62,356 nt of DNA, taken from positions 1 to 62,356 of the forward strand of contig JBCDCH010000018.1 in assembly GCA_039182125.1 (NCBI GenBank). Direction: 5' to 3'. Under the pieces are notes generated by a model. The model was not told the origin of the DNA. It did no database searches and was given only the letters and a program-made list of their open reading frames with translations. Positions 32,589 to 38,869 of this stretch are shown piece after piece. The DNA comes from Planctomycetota bacterium (GTDB lineage Bacteria > Planctomycetota > Phycisphaerae > Tepidisphaerales > Tepidisphaeraceae). Positions within the stretch are counted from its first letter, which is position 1, and each line of letters starts with the position of its first letter. Position numbers and translations under genes: made by a program.

Positions 32589-33083
32589 CTACAAGCGGAA
32601 GCCGAGCGCGGGCACGTCGGGCAAGTCGGCGTCGAGCAGGAAGCTATCGACGGCCATCACGACCGCATCCTCAACGCTTGTGCGGCGATCGGTAGACCAC
32701 TCGCCGCTGTAACTGCCAGACTCGATGCGATACGTCGCATCGCCTACACGCTGACCGTCCACGTGTGACGCGATGCCAACGGTGACGGAGACCGTGAGCA
32801 ACGCGGCAAGGTCGGGGCGGTTGAGCCTGCCGAGCAACGCACGGACTCCCGACTCAATCCTTCCGCGCTGCTCATTGGCGTACCGAATAGCAGCGAGGGC
32901 GTCGGCCGCGTCGTCGTCGAGCACCGGCTCATGACGGGCGAGGTGTGAGGCGTACTCGGCGAGGTCGTCGTCCGTCGGCTCGACGCTCGCGAGCAAGGAT
33001 TGTGCGTTTTCGGCGTTGTCGGCGGTGATGAACGCGTCGGCGGCGACGTTGTGCGCGCCCGTTGGGATAGAATGAGTCTGCAT
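32589..33083 (-). CDS. element protein of unknown function (first gene of the minus-strand unit)
   Basis: A protein of 164 residues, strongly acidic. It has helical segments (DDLAEYASHLARHEPVLDDD, ADALAAIRYANEQRGRIESG) and a beta-rich second half (AALLTVSVTVGIASHVDGQR, ATYRIESGSYSGEWSTDRRT). No family is recognised. It is transcribed first from the divergent switch region: a GGAG site precedes ATG 33083 and a good minus-strand promoter (33190-33218) lies upstream. Such a position is often held by early regulators or anti-repressors. A terminator-like hairpin follows the stop. Confidence 0.55.
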   Translation of the reverse strand: MQTHSIPTGAHNVAADAFITADNAENAQSLLASVEPTDDDLAEYASHLARHEPVLDDDAADALAAIRYANEQRGRIESGVRALLGRLNRPDLAALLTVSVTVGIASHVDGQRVGDATYRIESGSYSGEWSTDRRTSVEDAVVMAVDSFLLDADLPDVPALGFRL

Positions 33084-33102
33084 CGGCTAACTCCGGTGCT
33101 GT

Positions 33103-33147
33103 GCCCCTCGGAGGTTCCTACGCCAATCCGGGGGGCCGTTTTGTTTG
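33103..33147. repeat. hairpin S3 followed by TTTTGTTTG
   Basis: Stem GCCCC (33103-33107) with GGGGC (33132-33136), continuing through a T-G pair into CGGA (33109-33112) with TCCG (33127-33130), ten pairs in all. It is followed on the plus strand by TTTTGTTTG. It lies in the 5' leader of the minus-strand gene starting at 33083. Its layout matches S1 at 32173-32220. Confidence 0.65.
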
Positions 33148-33189
33148 CGGGCGAATGCCCGGTCGCGGCGAAGTGCCGACGACGCGTTT

Positions 33190-33218
33190 ACGGTATCGAC
33201 TGCCCGCCAGCGTGTCAA
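33190..33218 (-). promoter_or_regulatory. minus-strand promoter of the element's long unit
   Basis: Reading the minus strand: -35 TTGACA (33213-33218), a 17-base spacer and -10 TACCGT (33190-33195). The -35 is a perfect sigma-70-type match and the -10 is weaker. It lies upstream of the gene starting at 33083, and its -35 overlaps the left operator half-site. Confidence 0.6.
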
Positions 33219-33245
33219 TAGCGTACGTTCTATTTTGTCGCTATT
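33217..33245. promoter_or_regulatory. inverted-repeat operator between divergent promoters
   Basis: AATAGCG (33217-33223) and CGCTATT (33239-33245) with a 15-base spacer. The left half overlaps the minus-strand -35 and the right half abuts the plus-strand -35, so one bound repressor dimer could control both. The likely binder is the XRE protein encoded at 33283. Confidence 0.6.
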
Positions 33246-33248
33246 CGT

Positions 33249-33276
33249 TTGATATTTGAGATTTCGTTGGTATTCT
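33249..33276 (+). promoter_or_regulatory. plus-strand promoter of the XRE repressor gene
   Basis: -35 TTGATA (33249-33254), a 16-base spacer and -10 TATTCT (33271-33276). The expected transcription start (about 33282-33283) falls on the GTG start of the XRE gene, predicting a leaderless mRNA. Confidence 0.6.
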
Positions 33277-33282
33277 GTTGAG

Positions 33283-33492
33283 GTGCCCATCCACGTCAAC
33301 ACGATTCGCACGCTGCGGCTTCGGCTCGGCATCACGCAAGCGGAGGCGGCCCGCCGTGCGGGGATGAAGTACGCGAGCCAATGGAGCGAAGTCGAGCGGG
33401 GGGACAAACCCGACCCGCAGCTCAGCACCGCTGAACGCATCGCCGAAGTTCTCGGTGTGACGGTGGACGCGTTGACACAAAAGGCAGAGTGA
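33283..33492 (+). CDS. XRE-family repressor of the element
   Basis: A protein of 69 residues: VPIHVNTIRTLRLRLGITQAEAARRAGMKYASQWSEVERGDKPDPQLSTAERIAEVLG broken here for reference into the core ITQAEAARRAGMKYASQWSE and STAERIAEVLGVTVDALTQK. This is a bare Cro/C1-type HTH with no protease or dimer domain. It is transcribed away from the minus-strand unit and is the natural repressor of the switch. The GTG start is preferred to a TTG at 33256 because the promoter -10 element lies between them, and a leaderless start at the GTG fits the predicted +1. Its stop faces the nuclease gene across 7 bases. Confidence 0.85.
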   Translation: MPIHVNTIRTLRLRLGITQAEAARRAGMKYASQWSEVERGDKPDPQLSTAERIAEVLGVTVDALTQKAE

Positions 33493-33499
33493 TTGCCTG

Positions 33500-34462
33500 T
33501 CAGTTGCGGCGAGGGAACATTGAATGCTCGCCACGCAGGAGCATCGCCAAGCCGTCGCGGTCAATCCATGCGACTCGGTTCCGCTGGGCAAGCATTACTG
33601 CACCCTCGCTCAGGTAACTATTCGTCACAACCACGGCGTACTCGCAGTTGTACATGGCAATGCCGGCAAACGCTTCTTGCACTGCGGTGTTTGGGACGAC
33701 CCCGCTATACCGCTTCGCCTGAACGACACACCAGCCAAAGTCTGCCTCGACGACGAGGTCAACGCCGTGGTCTCCTGGTCCGCCGACATGACGAACGTTG
33801 TACCCCAGCCAGCGAAACACGTACTCCAAGAAATACTCGAACTCGTCACCGGTTAGATCATCCACATGGGTGTGCTCACGCCCCCACGCCGGGTGGAAGT
33901 ATGTGCCATCAGGTTTGGGGCGCGAGCGAACGTGACTGCGCCAAGCATCGTGGTCAACTTGAAACACGGCTTCTTGGTCGTTTGCCCGATCTGGGCTCCG
34001 TGAATCTGTGTGAGAACGACGCTCTCGCTCGCGTTTCCGGATTTCAGTTGCCAGCTTTGCCGACTGTTCCGCGAGCTCGGTCGCCCGCACCTTCGCGGCG
34101 AGCTTACGTTCTCGATGTTCCCTTGCCCGAACGATCCATGTTTCGGGTAAGTCGACACGATCTTCGGGCGATAGGGAGAAGAAGAAGCCGATGGCTAAGG
34201 CGATACCGACGATGATCGGAACGCCGCCCGCCAAGGCAGTGGCGAGCATGTTCAGGGACACCATTCCAATGGGCAGAGAGAGTGCAACTGAAATTGCTGC
34301 ACTAGCAATGATAATCGAGGCCTCGAGTGGCAACGGTAGCAGGGTGTGAAGACGTGCTCGTAGTCGGGCATGCCGTTCCCGGCGGTGCTCGGCGTTGGCT
34401 TGCAATGTCGCAAGTTTGGCCTTTTCTTCGAGCTTTTGTTGATCGCGCCAGTCCCCGGACAC
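33500..34462 (-). CDS. membrane-anchored Mrr-like restriction endonuclease
   Basis: A protein of 320 residues. Two membrane helices lie near the N-terminus (about 47-68, ASIIIASAAISVALSLPIGM, and 74-95). A charged coiled-coil linker follows (about 110-160, ERKLAAKVRATELAEQSAKL). The C-terminal Mrr_cat domain spans about 200-310, with LTGDEFEYFLEYVFRWLGY, GGPGDHGVDLVVEADFGWCV then VVQAKRYSGVVPNTAVQEAF, that is the Asp plus the QxK nuclease motif. Mrr-type enzymes cut modified or stressed DNA. A membrane-anchored form next to attR, convergent with the repressor, looks like cargo for anti-phage or superinfection defence, or an abortive system; this is inference. Confidence 0.8.
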   Translation of the reverse strand: MSGDWRDQQKLEEKAKLATLQANAEHRRERHARLRARLHTLLPLPLEASIIIASAAISVALSLPIGMVSLNMLATALAGGVPIIVGIALAIGFFFSLSPEDRVDLPETWIVRAREHRERKLAAKVRATELAEQSAKLATEIRKRERERRSHTDSRSPDRANDQEAVFQVDHDAWRSHVRSRPKPDGTYFHPAWGREHTHVDDLTGDEFEYFLEYVFRWLGYNVRHVGGPGDHGVDLVVEADFGWCVVQAKRYSGVVPNTAVQEAFAGIAMYNCEYAVVVTNSYLSEGAVMLAQRNRVAWIDRDGLAMLLRGEHSMFPRRN

Positions 34463-34605
34463 GACGGCAACGCTACCGAAACCGATATCGTAACGCTACC
34501 AGCTGGATATGGCTGAAAGGGTCTGCCATACCTCAACGCCCGTCACTTCTCAACCTAGACACGCACCGCCAGCACGTGGCCAGCGGGGCGAATCGGTGCC
34601 GACTC

Positions 34606-34645
34606 TGTAAACGTTTACAAGCCCAGTCGTCTGCAAACGTTTACA
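34606..34645. promoter_or_regulatory. two LacI/GalR-type CG-centred palindromes
   Basis: TGTAAACGTTTACA (34606-34619) is a perfect 14-base palindrome. A second copy TGCAAACGTTTACA (34632-34645) differs at one base and lies exactly 26 bases later, with the following AAGCC also repeated. The form is that of LacI-family operators. No LacI-type gene is in the window, so the binder is unknown; an integrase or excisionase accessory site is an alternative. Confidence 0.5.
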
Positions 34646-34725
34646 AGCCTACCCCACTACCTCCCCCTCTACGACCGTCTCACCCGGCAACGCCCCGCCC
34701 TGGCACTTGGCCAGCAGCCGCAAGA

Positions 34726-34761
34726 TTGACCGGTTTGACCGGTTTGGCTCCGATTGACCGC
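34726..34761. repeat. direct repeats TTGACCGGT near attR
   Basis: TTGACCGGT occurs twice in tandem (34726-34734 and 34735-34743) and TTGACCGC once more (34754-34761). The core TGACCGG matches the arms of the inverted repeat near attL (22054-22078), so these are candidate arm-type binding sites of the integrase. Confidence 0.6.
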
Positions 34762-34869
34762 TTGAGTTGTCACTGTGTGCAATACTTGCAATCCCCGCTG
34801 GCGTCGGTATTGTGCCCAAAACGCCGTTTTCGCCCTGATATGTGACATGTTGGGGGTGCGATAGCAAGA

Positions 34870-34914
34870 ACTTTTAATCGAACGGTCGTGGGTTCGAGCC
34901 CCACCGGCCTCACT
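34870..34914 (+). repeat. attR: 45-bp copy of the tRNA-Lys 3' part
   Basis: It is identical to 21938-21982. The 5' half of a tRNA is missing here (the bases before it do not continue the cloverleaf), so this is the displaced original 3' end of the host gene and not a second tRNA gene. It lies 16 bases from the stop of the chromosomal substrate-binding protein gene. Confidence 0.93.
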
Positions 34915-34930
34915 TCGCCTCATACATCGC

Positions 34931-35869
34931 TTACTCCACGAATGCACCGTCGACCACGGATGTGTCCTGCAATGCCCCTACGGACACGAGCTGCTCGGCG
35001 AGTGATTGCCATCGCTCGGCCGACATCGCCCCGAGTGGCTCTGCTTCGATCAACGGCTTCTGTGCTTCGGCACTGGCGATAAATGCGTCGGCGGTCATCG
35101 TCGGGTTCAGCTCGCGCATGATTGCGTTGGCCGAGGTGGGGTCGGCGAGATACGACTCCCATCCGGCGCGTACCGCTTGGATCATGCGGGCACAGACGTC
35201 GGGGTTGGCTTCGAGAAACTCACGCTTGCAGATCAGCACGGTTGCGTAGGGGTTGTAGCCGCCGTCCGCGATGAGGAATGTTTTGACGTCGAGGCCCTCC
35301 CGCCGTGCGGTGATCGGTTCGCTTGTGACGAACACCTGCATCGCATACTCGTCGGCCATGCGAAACTCGGTCAGGTCGCCGAACGGGCTGGGGTACTCCG
35401 CCTCGAAGTTGTCGCCGAGGTTTTGTTTGAGATAGGTCGCGTAGGGCAGTCCCGACTGCCATGCGATCAAACCGCCACGCTCGAAGAGCGCTCCGATCGA
35501 GTCGGCCGGATCGTCGGCCTTGAGCATCAAACCCTGGGGGTTGGTTTGATAGGCGGCGAACAGGGCGACGACGTCGTTGCCCTTGCTGCGTGCGATGAGA
35601 AGCTCGTCGGCCGCGCAGATGCCGAAGGTCGCACCGCCACCGCCGACGATCTGAACCGGCGATAGGTCGGGTCCGCCGGGCGAGATGTCGACCGTGAGTC
35701 GTCGGTCCGTGAACGCGCCGATCCGCTCGGCTTCGTAGAACCCGCCGAACTGAGGTTCGGGCAGCCAGTTGAGTTGCAACGTCACCTCGGCCGACCCGTC
35801 CTCGGCAACGGAATCATCCGAACAGGCCACGCCAACGAGCAAAAGGGTCAACACCAAACACCATCTCAT
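34931..35869 (-). CDS. ABC transporter substrate-binding protein, NMT1/ThiY-like
   Basis: A protein of 312 residues with an export signal and a possible lipobox (MRWCLVLTLLLVGVACSDDS). The opening VTLQLNWLPEPQFGGFYEAE matches the NMT1/THI5-like group that binds pyrimidine precursors of thiamine, or related riboflavin, nitrate and sulfonate ligands. VQIVGGGGATFGICAADELL, FAAYQTNPQGLM and the KTFLIADGGYNPYATVLICK region complete the fold. It is the third gene of a minus-strand importer operon with a permease (10 bases upstream) and an ATPase. The ligand is not decided by sequence; thiamine precursor uptake is the best guess. The CCCFC motif of yeast THI5 is absent. Confidence 0.85.
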   Translation of the reverse strand: MRWCLVLTLLLVGVACSDDSVAEDGSAEVTLQLNWLPEPQFGGFYEAERIGAFTDRRLTVDISPGGPDLSPVQIVGGGGATFGICAADELLIARSKGNDVVALFAAYQTNPQGLMLKADDPADSIGALFERGGLIAWQSGLPYATYLKQNLGDNFEAEYPSPFGDLTEFRMADEYAMQVFVTSEPITARREGLDVKTFLIADGGYNPYATVLICKREFLEANPDVCARMIQAVRAGWESYLADPTSANAIMRELNPTMTADAFIASAEAQKPLIEAEPLGAMSAERWQSLAEQLVSVGALQDTSVVDGAFVE

Positions 35870-35878
35870 GGTTGAACG

Positions 35879-36619
35879 TTACGCATTGCGCCAGTGCCGC
35901 AACAACAGCCCGCCGATCAGGTCAACACTTCCGAAAAGCACCAGCCCCAGCACCGACGAGAGGATCAGTGCGGCGAATACCTTGGGGTAGTCGCTCTGCG
36001 TCCTGGCGATCGTGAGAATTCCGCCCAAGCCCAGACCCGTGATGAACTCGCCGACGACCGCACCGATCGCCGCCAGGGCCGCGGCAATTCGCAATCCGAC
36101 GAACAACTTCGGCAACGCCGACGGCAAGCGCAGCTTGAAGAACGTCTGCCACAACGAAGCGCGGTGCAGGCGGAACAGGTCCAACAGCGCCGGGTCGGCC
36201 GACCGGAAGCCCGCGAAGCCTGCCGCGATCACGGGAAAGACGCTCGCGATCCCCGCAGCCCATGCGGTCGTCTGTACACCCCTACCGAACCAAACCACCA
36301 GCAGCGGGGCGATCGCCACCAGCGGCACCGTCTGGAAGAACACCGCGTAAGGGTAAAACGCACGCCGCATCCAGACGTTGGCCGAAAGAACAGCCGCGAG
36401 CATCGTGCCGATGAGCGCACTACAGGCAAAGCCAACGCCCGCACCAAGAGCCGTCTGCCCGAGCGCGGTCCAAAGGTCGCCTTGTGACGTGAGCGAGCGG
36501 AACGTGGCGGTCGGCGGCGGCACGAGGAACGCCGGCACGATCCCAACGCGCACAATTCCTTCGAGCAGGGCGATGGCAGCAACGGCCACGACGATCGGGG
36601 GGAGCACGCTTCGGATCAC
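35879..36619 (-). CDS. ABC transporter permease (SsuC/ThiX-like)
   Basis: A protein of 246 residues with about six membrane helices, from VLPPIVVAVAAIALLEGIVR at the start to VFAALILSSVLGLVLFGSVD near the end. The EAA-type loop that contacts the ATPase lies in EFITGLGLGGILTIARTQSD. The sequence VGFACSALIGTMLAAVLSAN and the PYAVFFQTVPLVAIAPLLVV stretch are typical of the BPD_transp_1 family for taurine, nitrate and thiamine-precursor importers. It overlaps the ATPase gene by 4 bases (36616-36619) and precedes the binding-protein gene by 10 bases. Role: the membrane channel of this importer. Confidence 0.9.
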   Translation of the reverse strand: MIRSVLPPIVVAVAAIALLEGIVRVGIVPAFLVPPPTATFRSLTSQGDLWTALGQTALGAGVGFACSALIGTMLAAVLSANVWMRRAFYPYAVFFQTVPLVAIAPLLVVWFGRGVQTTAWAAGIASVFPVIAAGFAGFRSADPALLDLFRLHRASLWQTFFKLRLPSALPKLFVGLRIAAALAAIGAVVGEFITGLGLGGILTIARTQSDYPKVFAALILSSVLGLVLFGSVDLIGGLLLRHWRNA

Positions 36620-37380
36620 CGGGCCACCGCCTCGCCCGGAACATCGGATCGGAGTGCCTCGAACAACAGCGCCGTCTGACGCGCGAACTCGGCGGTTCCA
36701 CGGAGGGAAGCGTCGCGCTGGGCCGGCAGTTCGATCGGTACGTCGAGGACGACCCGGCCCGGCCGCGGCGAAAGCACCACCGCGCGTTCCGACAGGTACG
36801 CCGCTTCCGCGACACTGTGCGTGACGAACACCGTCGTCATCGCGTGTTCGACTGACAGCCGGCGGAGCATGTCGTCCAGTTCCTGCCGCGTGATCTCGTC
36901 GAGCGCGGCGAACGGTTCGTCGAGCAGTAACAACTCCGGCGTCGTCACCAGCGCCCGCGCCAGCGATACCCGCATCCGCATGCCGCCGCTCAGTTCGTTC
37001 GGATATGCACCGGCAAAATCCGAAAGCCCGACCTCTTTGAGCAGGTCGCGAGCATGTTCGGTGGCGTCGTTGCCTTCCAGTTCCGCGGGTAGGCGAACGT
37101 TGTCGAGCACCGTGCGCCAGGGCAAAAGGTGAGAATCCTGAAACACGAACCCGGTCCGCCGGTTGTCTGTTTCAACGGCCCCGTCCGTGGGCGAGAGGAG
37201 GCCGGCGATGAGTCGCAGGAGTGTCGATTTACCACAGCCACTGGGGCCGAGGATCGCGAGGAACTGCCCGCTCGGCACGGCAAGATCAATCGGCCCGATC
37301 GCACGGAGGTTGGCGAATGAATGGCTCAATCCCTCGATGTCTATCGCGTTGTAGGGCGCTGCCGCCAAATGCCGATCCAC
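36616..37380 (-). CDS. ABC transporter ATP-binding protein (SsuB/ThiZ-like)
   Basis: A protein of 254 residues with all ABC ATPase motifs: Walker A ILGPSGCGKSTLLRLI near residue 45, Q-loop GFVFQDSHLLPWRT, signature LSGGMRMRVSLARAL, Walker B LLLLDEPFAALDEITR and the H-loop VFVTHSVAEAAYL. It powers the importer whose permease overlaps it by 4 bases. It is the first gene of the operon. The 59-base gap to the divergent DUF1800 gene leaves no room for a TPP riboswitch, which sometimes precedes thiamine-precursor importers. Confidence 0.93.
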   Translation of the reverse strand: MDRHLAAAPYNAIDIEGLSHSFANLRAIGPIDLAVPSGQFLAILGPSGCGKSTLLRLIAGLLSPTDGAVETDNRRTGFVFQDSHLLPWRTVLDNVRLPAELEGNDATEHARDLLKEVGLSDFAGAYPNELSGGMRMRVSLARALVTTPELLLLDEPFAALDEITRQELDDMLRRLSVEHAMTTVFVTHSVAEAAYLSERAVVLSPRPGRVVLDVPIELPAQRDASLRGTAEFARQTALLFEALRSDVPGEAVAR

Positions 37381-37439
37381 ATGAAGATCGTAGTGAACTA
37401 AACAGCGACATTTGGTAGATTACCACGGAGGAATTCGAA

Positions 37440-38846
37440 ATGCCTGAAAATCAGACCAGCATGGATGCCTTCGGTACCCGTCCGTTCGACGTGTTCGAGC
37501 CGACCGACGGCGACCCGTGGGACGTACACAAGGCCGGGCATCTGATACGACGGTGCGCGTTTGGTGCGACCCCCGACGAGCTCAACACCGCCGTCGCCGA
37601 TGGAACCACGAAGACCATCGATGCGTTGTTCAACTTTGATCCTGAAGACGATCCGCACAACCACTTGCTCGAAGAAATGGGCGAGGTTTTCCGCCTCGAT
37701 AATCATCGCCGGGTTCAGGAATGGTGGGTCTTCCGCATGCTCCGCACGGATCGGCCGCTGCAGGAACGCATCGCGCTGTTCTGGCACAACCATTTCGCGA
37801 CCGGCGGCTCCAAGGTCAACCAGCAACGGATGCACAAGCAGATCGAACTGTTCCGGCGTAAGGGGCTGGGCAGTTTCCGTGAACTTCTCGTCGAGGTCGG
37901 CCGCGATCCGGCGATGCTACTCTGGCTCGACGGCAACAACGCCGCCAAGGGCAAGCCTAACGAGAACTACGCCCGTGAGATCATGGAGCTGTTCACCCTC
38001 GGCGTCGATAACGGCTACACCGAAGCCGACATCAAGGAACTCTCCCGCTGTTTCACCGGCTGGCGCGTGCAAGGCAACAACGCCCGGTTCTTCAAGGACC
38101 GTTTCGACGACGGCGAAAAGACGATCCTCGGTAAAACCGGAAACTTCAACGACGAAGGGGCGGTCGATCTGCTGCTCGCGACCGAGCAGGCGCCGAAGTT
38201 CATCGCTGAGAAGCTGCTTACGCACTTCCTCACGCCAACGCCGCCGCAGCCGATGATCGATCATTTCGCCGGTCGGCTCACCGCTAACGACTGGCACATC
38301 GGCACCGTGCTCAAGGAGATGTTCCGCTGCCGTGCGTTCTACAGCGACGGGGCGTATCGCTCGCTCATCAAGGACCCCGCGACGCTCTGCATCGGTGCGG
38401 GCCGCGCACTCGGCGGTACGCTCAAGGCCGAGTTCGTCCGCGAGTTCATGGGCAAGATGGGCATGCGGCTGTTGTTTCCGCCGGACGTCTCCGGCTGGAC
38501 CGGCGGCGAGGCGTGGGTCAATGCCGCGACCATTCTCGTACGCTACCGCTTCGCCCTCGAAGTCGCCCGTCAAGAAGGTCGTTGGTACGCCAAGAGTCAC
38601 CGCCTCGAGCATTTCCTCCCGAACAACAACCTCGACTCGGCCGACAGTCTCGTCGACCACTACGCGGACCTGCTCCTCGACGGCAACTTACCCGGCGAGG
38701 TTCGTAGCAAACTCGTCGACTATTTCATGCGAAACGACAAGAACGAGCCGATCGAAGAGTTCAAGCTCAACGGCAACACCGTTCGCAAGAAGGTCAAGGG
38801 CACCTTGCACCTGATGATGACCACCCCGTACTTCCAGCTCGCATAG
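37440..38846 (+). CDS. DUF1800 family protein
   Basis: A protein of 468 residues. The DUF1800 signatures are seen: HLIRRCAFGATPDELNTAVA near the start, WWVFRMLRTDRPLQERIALF, FWHNHFATGGSKVNQQRMHK, NENYAREIMELFTLGVDNGY, SRCFTGWRVQ, and PPDVSGWTGGEAWVNAATIL near the end. DUF1800 proteins are encoded with DUF1501 proteins in planctomycetes and other bacteria, probably forming an exported pair of unknown function. It has no signal peptide of its own, so export with its partner or a cytoplasmic location is open. GGAGG lies 7 bases before the ATG. The DUF1501 gene follows after 23 bases. Confidence 0.92.
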   Translation: MPENQTSMDAFGTRPFDVFEPTDGDPWDVHKAGHLIRRCAFGATPDELNTAVADGTTKTIDALFNFDPEDDPHNHLLEEMGEVFRLDNHRRVQEWWVFRMLRTDRPLQERIALFWHNHFATGGSKVNQQRMHKQIELFRRKGLGSFRELLVEVGRDPAMLLWLDGNNAAKGKPNENYAREIMELFTLGVDNGYTEADIKELSRCFTGWRVQGNNARFFKDRFDDGEKTILGKTGNFNDEGAVDLLLATEQAPKFIAEKLLTHFLTPTPPQPMIDHFAGRLTANDWHIGTVLKEMFRCRAFYSDGAYRSLIKDPATLCIGAGRALGGTLKAEFVREFMGKMGMRLLFPPDVSGWTGGEAWVNAATILVRYRFALEVARQEGRWYAKSHRLEHFLPNNNLDSADSLVDHYADLLLDGNLPGEVRSKLVDYFMRNDKNEPIEEFKLNGNTVRKKVKGTLHLMMTTPYFQLA

Positions 38847-38869
38847 GGCCTAGATTCAAGGAATTTTCC

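Larger units (their letters stand above)
34463..34869. other. non-coding right-end region of the element
   Basis: No gene is supported here. The stretch carries two CG-centred palindromes (34606-34645) and three TTGACCG repeats (34726-34761), as described separately, and ends at attR. Short open frames are Arg/Pro-rich and unlike protein. Confidence 0.6.
21938..34914. mobile_element. integrative element of about 12.9 kb in tRNA-Lys, with HK97-like capsid genes (phage or satellite-like)
   Basis: Bounded by 45-bp perfect direct repeats (21938-21982 and 34870-34914) that recreate the tRNA 3' part. It contains a tyrosine integrase right next to the intact tRNA, then an HTH protein, and a long minus-strand unit with replication, capsid and tail-type genes. 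A divergent repressor switch and an Mrr-like nuclease lie near attR. Large terminase, portal, protease, lysis and fibre genes were not found. Nothing inside is obviously broken; nearly every gene abuts or overlaps its neighbour and has an intact frame. See findings for the interpretation as a phage satellite versus a reduced prophage. Confidence 0.9.

Noticed and set aside
34870-34914. Second tRNA-Lys gene
   Set aside because: Only the 3' part is present; the bases upstream do not give a D arm or acceptor strand. It is the attR copy.
37381-37439. TPP riboswitch before the ThiY-like importer operon
   Set aside because: The gap to the divergent DUF1800 gene is only 59 bases and shows no riboswitch core.
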